From Clostridia bacterium (GTDB lineage: Bacteria > Bacillota > Clostridia > Christensenellales > Borkfalkiaceae): DNA of 17,507 nt. Positions within the stretch are counted from its first letter, which is position 1; every line of letters begins with the position of its first letter. The translations under genes were made by a program, and so were the position numbers. Shown here piece after piece: positions 14,547 to 17,507 of this stretch. Under the pieces are notes generated by a model. That model worked only from the letters and a program-made list of their open reading frames with translations. It ran no database searches and was not told where the DNA came from. Location: contig JAFVOV010000092.1 of assembly GCA_017505675.1 (NCBI GenBank), forward strand, positions 1 through 17,507, in the 5' to 3' direction.

Positions 14547-14626
14547 AAATACAAATCTCCTTATAAATTTATCATTTTCCTTTTCATCAAACGTAAACTA
14601 TATAAAATATATAAGGTGGCTAAAAA

Positions 14627-15403
14627 TTACATTTGTTGTCCGCCGGTTACGTTAATAGCCTGACCGGTCATATAACTTGAATAATCTGATGCCAAGAATA
14701 CCATTGCGTTTTCAATATCTTCATATTCGCAAGAACGTTTCATAGGAACTTGGTTGATATATTTTTCTCTAACTTGTTCTTCGGTAATACCTTGGTTTGC
14801 AGCGTATTGTTTGAACAAACTGTTTACCCAAAGCGGAGAGTTCAAAAGGTTACCGGGGCAAATGCAGTTTACTCTTACGCCAGATTCAGCAAATTCAAGC
14901 GCTAAAGACTGGGTTAAACCTACGCCACCGAATTTTGACGCTGCATAAGCGCCGTTTTTGAAACTTCCCTTTCTACCAGACTTACTGTTGATTTGAATGA
15001 TGCTACCGCTCTTTGCTTCAAGCATATAGGGCGCGAACGCTTTAACGGTGTTAAAATATCCGTTAAGGTTAATGTTGGTAACTAAACCGAACGCTTCGGG
15101 TGAAAGGTTGAATATATCCCCACTCTTAACAATCGCAGCGTTACAAATAAGAACGTCTACCTTACCCCATTTTGCGATAACTGCTTTAGCCGCTTCTACG
15201 AGTTGGTCGTATTTAGTTACGTCAACGGCAAGAGCCATTGCGTCGTTAAGTTTACTAGCAACTGCTTGCGCGCCGTCGAAATTGATATCGCATACGGCTA
15301 CCTTGCAGCCTTCTTTGTCAAGACGCATTGCAAGCGCTTCTCCCAAGCCTTGGCTTGCGCCGGTTACTACTGCTACTTTACCTTGTAAATTGATTGCACT
15401 CAT
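14627..15403 (-). CDS. srlD: SDR dehydrogenase, sorbitol-6-phosphate 2-dehydrogenase-like
   Basis: 258 residues, a classical short-chain dehydrogenase. TGASQGLG (14-21) binds the dinucleotide. Asp39 at the end of the second strand favours NAD over NADP. CNAA is at 87-90, Ser140, and the catalytic pair Tyr153/Lys157 in YAASK. The C-terminal segments NCICPGNLLNSPLWVNSLF and YSSYMTGQAINVTGGQQM are those of sorbitol-6-phosphate dehydrogenase, which oxidises glucitol 6-phosphate to fructose 6-phosphate. The specificity in this lineage may be another polyol phosphate. Clustering with aldolases suggests its ketose-phosphate product is cleaved next. AAGGAG lies 8 bases before the ATG. The symbol is by similarity only. 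Confidence 0.85.
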   Translation of the reverse strand: MSAINLQGKVAVVTGASQGLGEALAMRLDKEGCKVAVCDINFDGAQAVASKLNDAMALAVDVTKYDQLVEAAKAVIAKWGKVDVLICNAAIVKSGDIFNLSPEAFGLVTNINLNGYFNTVKAFAPYMLEAKSGSIIQINSKSGRKGSFKNGAYAASKFGGVGLTQSLALEFAESGVRVNCICPGNLLNSPLWVNSLFKQYAANQGITEEQVREKYINQVPMKRSCEYEDIENAMVFLASDYSSYMTGQAINVTGGQQM

Positions 15404-15438
15404 TGATAATATCTCCTTAAAATGTTTTTATAATTTTT

Positions 15439-16701
15439 TTATTTTACGGTTGCATAACCGATTTTTGCATATTTTTTAATTCTTTCGTATAAATCGGGCG
15501 TTTCCGCAATAGAACGCGCGGAGAACATTCCGTATTCAACGCCTTTTTCACTTGAAATTGCTTCGTGACCGATAAGCGCCCAAGTGGAATCTATAAGATG
15601 CGCGTATTCAGGGAGCGCAAGCGCTGCGCACGCAAATTTTTGACGGGGTGAGTTTACGTCTTCACCACTTATTTCAAACAAGCCGTTTTCTTTAAGCATC
15701 TTGCCTAATCTTTGAAGTTGCGCGGGCGTGTTTCTTGTGGGCATATAAGCGCACGCCAAAAATCCTGATTTTTTAATTTCCGCTATAAGTTCGGGCAAGA
15801 AGTCGTCTTCAAACTTTTGAGCCTTTTTATCCCCAGTAACGGAATCGCCAACGTCGCCAAGGTAAGCGTATGCGGGAATAGCGCCGAATTCTTTTGCCTT
15901 TTTAACGAATTCTTCAGCGTCGGGCATTTCTTCATCAGCGTCAATATAGAAGAACGCGGTATCTGCTTTAAGCACGCCTAAAAGGTCGTATAAGAAATTT
16001 TCATTGTCTTTATCTAAAAGGAAACCTTTAATCTTTTCATTTACGCCAAGTTTAAGGTCGTTTACAAGAAAAGCAATAAGTTCTTCAGTTCTTCCAAACT
16101 TCTTTTCAAGTTTAACCGCAAGCGCGTAAAGTAGATGCCTTTCGGTAACGCTACCGCCAAGCGCCGCTTCTGATAAAGGTTTAACGTCCTTTTCAAAATC
16201 AAGTTCAACGCCAAACGCGCCAAACTTACCGGTAATTAGTTCACACATTTTAGCGTCGCGTTCGTTTCTCTTTTTACGGTAAGGCGCTAAATATTCGTTA
16301 AACGCCTTTACGTTCTGCGCTGGAATACCGTGAGCAGCCATATAGATACATTCCGCTTGGTCCGGGTGGTTCATTTTCCCGAAACCTTTATTATACTTAC
16401 AACGCACTTCAACGCCACAAGTAGAGCCAAGCCCTAAAATTTCACAGGCTTTTTTAAATTCTTCAACGCCGGATAAACTGTCATGGTCCATAATACCAGC
16501 GCTGGTAAGCCCTGCCATATAAGCCATATAAGCCGCTTTGGTTGGCGAATACGGTGAGAAAGAATAAATAGTGTGAATGTGGTTATTAGCGTCGTTATCA
16601 CGGCGAACGGGTTTTTCTTCTTGCTTTAAAACTAATTCTTTTAAAGCGTTAAGTCTACTTTCCGCAGTTCCGCCGTTTAATTTTTTAATAAGTTCCTGCA
16701 T
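15439..16701 (-). CDS. PHP-domain metal-dependent phosphoesterase-like protein
   Basis: 420 residues. The PHP signature begins at residue 40: HIHT (His41, His43), SPYSPTKAAYMA, MDHDSLSG (Asp72-His73-Asp74), GVEVR (Glu98) and MAAHG (His124). A C-terminal SGEDVNSPRQ near residue 350 occupies the position of the usual G-x-D-x-H, with the His apparently replaced by Asn. A large insertion (about 130-280) rich in charged helices separates the halves. PHP enzymes hydrolyse phosphate esters with two or three bound metals. It is the first gene of the cassette, with AGGAG 6 bases before the ATG and its own promoter. It lacks the marks of histidinol phosphatase or DNA polymerase. Substrate unknown; a sugar- or polyol-phosphate phosphatase is the natural guess. 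Confidence 0.82.
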   Translation of the reverse strand: MQELIKKLNGGTAESRLNALKELVLKQEEKPVRRDNDANNHIHTIYSFSPYSPTKAAYMAYMAGLTSAGIMDHDSLSGVEEFKKACEILGLGSTCGVEVRCKYNKGFGKMNHPDQAECIYMAAHGIPAQNVKAFNEYLAPYRKKRNERDAKMCELITGKFGAFGVELDFEKDVKPLSEAALGGSVTERHLLYALAVKLEKKFGRTEELIAFLVNDLKLGVNEKIKGFLLDKDNENFLYDLLGVLKADTAFFYIDADEEMPDAEEFVKKAKEFGAIPAYAYLGDVGDSVTGDKKAQKFEDDFLPELIAEIKKSGFLACAYMPTRNTPAQLQRLGKMLKENGLFEISGEDVNSPRQKFACAALALPEYAHLIDSTWALIGHEAISSEKGVEYGMFSARSIAETPDLYERIKKYAKIGYATVK

Positions 16702-16745
16702 TTTACTCTCCTAATTGTAAAACAAATTATATTTATACATTTAGA

Positions 16746-16774
16746 ATTATAGCGTAAATAATTTTTATCGTCAA
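16746..16774 (-). promoter_or_regulatory. Promoter of the PHP-SDR-aldolase cassette
   Basis: Minus strand TTGACG (16769-16774), 17-base spacer, TATAAT (16746-16751), 45 bases before the PHP gene ATG. The sequence from here to the micro-gene terminator holds GCGCCG twice and an inverted TGAATTTATTCA. No gene is seen in it. Confidence 0.75.
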
Positions 16775-16942
16775 GCAGTTTGCCTTAAACGGCGCTTGAA
16801 AAAATAAAATTTAATACCTACCGTAAAAACATAGCAAATTTTTGCGCCAACACGAAAACAAATGAACAAATTTGAACATTGAATTTATTCACGGCGCTTT
16901 AATTAAAGATGATATGGTCACAAATGAAAAGTCTTTTAAAAG

Positions 16943-16971
16943 AAAAAACCCCTTAACTACCTTTAGTTAAG
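16943..16971 (-). terminator. Terminator of the 29-codon micro-gene
   Basis: An 8-bp stem CTTAACTA/TAGTTAAG with a 4-base loop. On the minus strand it is followed by GGGG and six T. It begins 17 bases after the micro-gene stop and separates it from the PHP cassette. Confidence 0.75.
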
Positions 16972-16987
16972 AGTTCCCTTTTGCGAA

Positions 16988-17077
16988 TTAGAAACGGTTG
17001 TTAATCGACATGAAAACGAATGCGCGATAATCAGCGTTTAACATCAACTTTTCGCAATTTTCCAAAAACTTTTTCAT
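16988..17077 (-). CDS. 29-residue micro-protein with near-perfect Shine-Dalgarno
   Basis: The minus strand carries ATG with AAAGGAGGG six bases ahead, then 29 codons and TAA. The product starts MKKFLENCEKLMLNADY and ends RAFVFMSINNRF. The first half is a charged amphipathic helix with one Cys. The second half is more hydrophobic, but too short and mixed for a clear membrane segment. It has its own consensus promoter, a 125-base structured leader and a terminator, so it is a complete transcription unit rather than a chance ORF. There is no run of one amino acid to suggest a classical attenuation leader. I know no family for it. It could be a peptide regulator, a small ribosome- or enzyme-binding protein, or a leader controlling a larger RNA. 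Confidence 0.65.
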   Translation of the reverse strand: MKKFLENCEKLMLNADYRAFVFMSINNRF

Positions 17078-17132
17078 TGTTACCCTCCTTTGCGCGCCCT
17101 GCGGATTTATTAAAAACAGAACCACGCAGACT

Positions 17133-17177
17133 AACTTAAACATATTTGTTATAGATGCAACAACAAAATATTAAGTT
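17133..17177 (-). promoter_or_regulatory. Hairpin in the leader of the micro-gene
   Basis: AACTTAA (17133-17139) pairs with TTAAGTT (17171-17177). The helix extends inward through ATATTTGTT (17142-17150) against AACAAAATA (17162-17170) with small bulges, giving about 15 bp closed by an 11-base loop. It lies between the start of transcription (about 17201) and the ribosome binding site. A second short stem CTGCG/CGCAG sits just before the ribosome binding site (17099-17130). Confidence 0.5.
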
Positions 17178-17208
17178 GTATTGAAATCCTTTTGGAATTT
17201 TCACCCGT

Positions 17209-17237
17209 ATTATATAGTTAAATATTCATCTTGTCAA
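17209..17237 (-). promoter_or_regulatory. Consensus promoter of the micro-gene
   Basis: Minus strand TTGACA (17232-17237), 17-base spacer, TATAAT (17209-17214). Fully consensus, and among the strongest promoters in the window together with that of argG. Confidence 0.8.
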
Positions 17238-17302
17238 CCGTTTAATACCGAAAAAATAAAAATTTTAAAAAATATTTTTTATTTAAACAATACTAACATT
17301 TT

Positions 17303-17387
17303 TTGTTAAAATTTATCACAATTTTTAGTTTTTTATTTATATCACGAACAAATATTGTTAAAATTTTTCACAAGTGATTTTGTGAAA
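17303..17387. repeat. Two 19-bp direct repeats and an inverted repeat
   Basis: TTGTTAAAATTTATCACAA (17303-17321) recurs as the same word with one change (17355-17373), 52 bases apart, close to five helical turns. The second copy overlaps the inverted repeat TTTCACAA-GTGATT-TTGTGAAA (17366-17387). The 270 bases right of the micro-gene promoter are otherwise AT-rich, with no gene seen up to the window end. This could be a regulator-binding array for the micro-gene or for a gene beyond 17507. Confidence 0.5.
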
Positions 17388-17507
17388 TTGAATTTAAATA
17401 ATAACGGAAAGTATCAAGTTCTTTCTCTACAGTAAGATTTATATTTTTATCAGTTGATTTTTTTTCTAATATGTTTTATTATTAAATTATGTTTATTGAT
17501 AATATTG

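Noticed and set aside
1..17507. CRISPR arrays, insertion sequences or transposase genes.
   Set aside because: No regularly spaced repeat series and no transposase-like ORF were seen. The repeats found are short and irregularly spaced.

Overview
The window looks like a chromosomal segment of a low-GC, Gram-positive anaerobe of the Clostridia, probably a gut lineage. It has AT-rich intergenic DNA, strong AGGAGG-type ribosome binding sites and textbook TTGACA-17-TATAAT promoters. It also has intrinsic hairpin terminators, a NdoA/EndoA-type MazF and Firmicutes-like rpsU. The species cannot be named from the sequence alone.

Layout, left to right. (1) 1-633: an intact tRNA-Arg(CCT) on the minus strand with its own terminator, then about 400 bp without genes. 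That stretch holds a broken 5' half of a second tRNA-Arg(CCT) and four alternating copies of TTAAACGGA. Two convergent promoters point into it. (2) 799-2534: an orphan MazF toxin, a nitroreductase, an unrecognised 132-residue protein and rpsU. (3) 2735-3970: a 12-segment MFS transporter. (4) 11938 down to 4064, minus strand: a complete arginine operon argG-argH-argC-argJ-argB-argD-argF with one strong promoter and a bidirectional terminator. argH is split by a -1 frameshift at a short A run. (5) 16701 down to 12206, minus strand: a four-gene carbon-metabolism cassette with its own promoter and terminator. It encodes a PHP-domain protein, a sorbitol-6-phosphate-dehydrogenase-like SDR, a double class II aldolase with a degenerate second half, and an intact class II aldolase. 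(6) 16943-17237: a self-contained micro-gene with a consensus promoter, a hairpin leader, a 29-codon ORF with a near-perfect Shine-Dalgarno, and a terminator. Near-identical 19-bp repeats lie upstream of it.

How the genes work together. The arginine operon supplies every step from glutamate plus acetyl group (ArgJ recycling) through N-acetyl-ornithine and citrulline to arginine. Only carbamoyl phosphate synthesis is missing from the window. The right-hand cassette suggests oxidation of a polyol phosphate to a ketose phosphate, then retro-aldol cleavage, with a metal-dependent phosphoesterase as partner. Its substrate is not known, and no kinase, PTS or dedicated transporter lies next to it. 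The most unusual items are the tRNA-derived structured region, the tandem active/dead aldolase in its cassette, and the 29-residue micro-gene.
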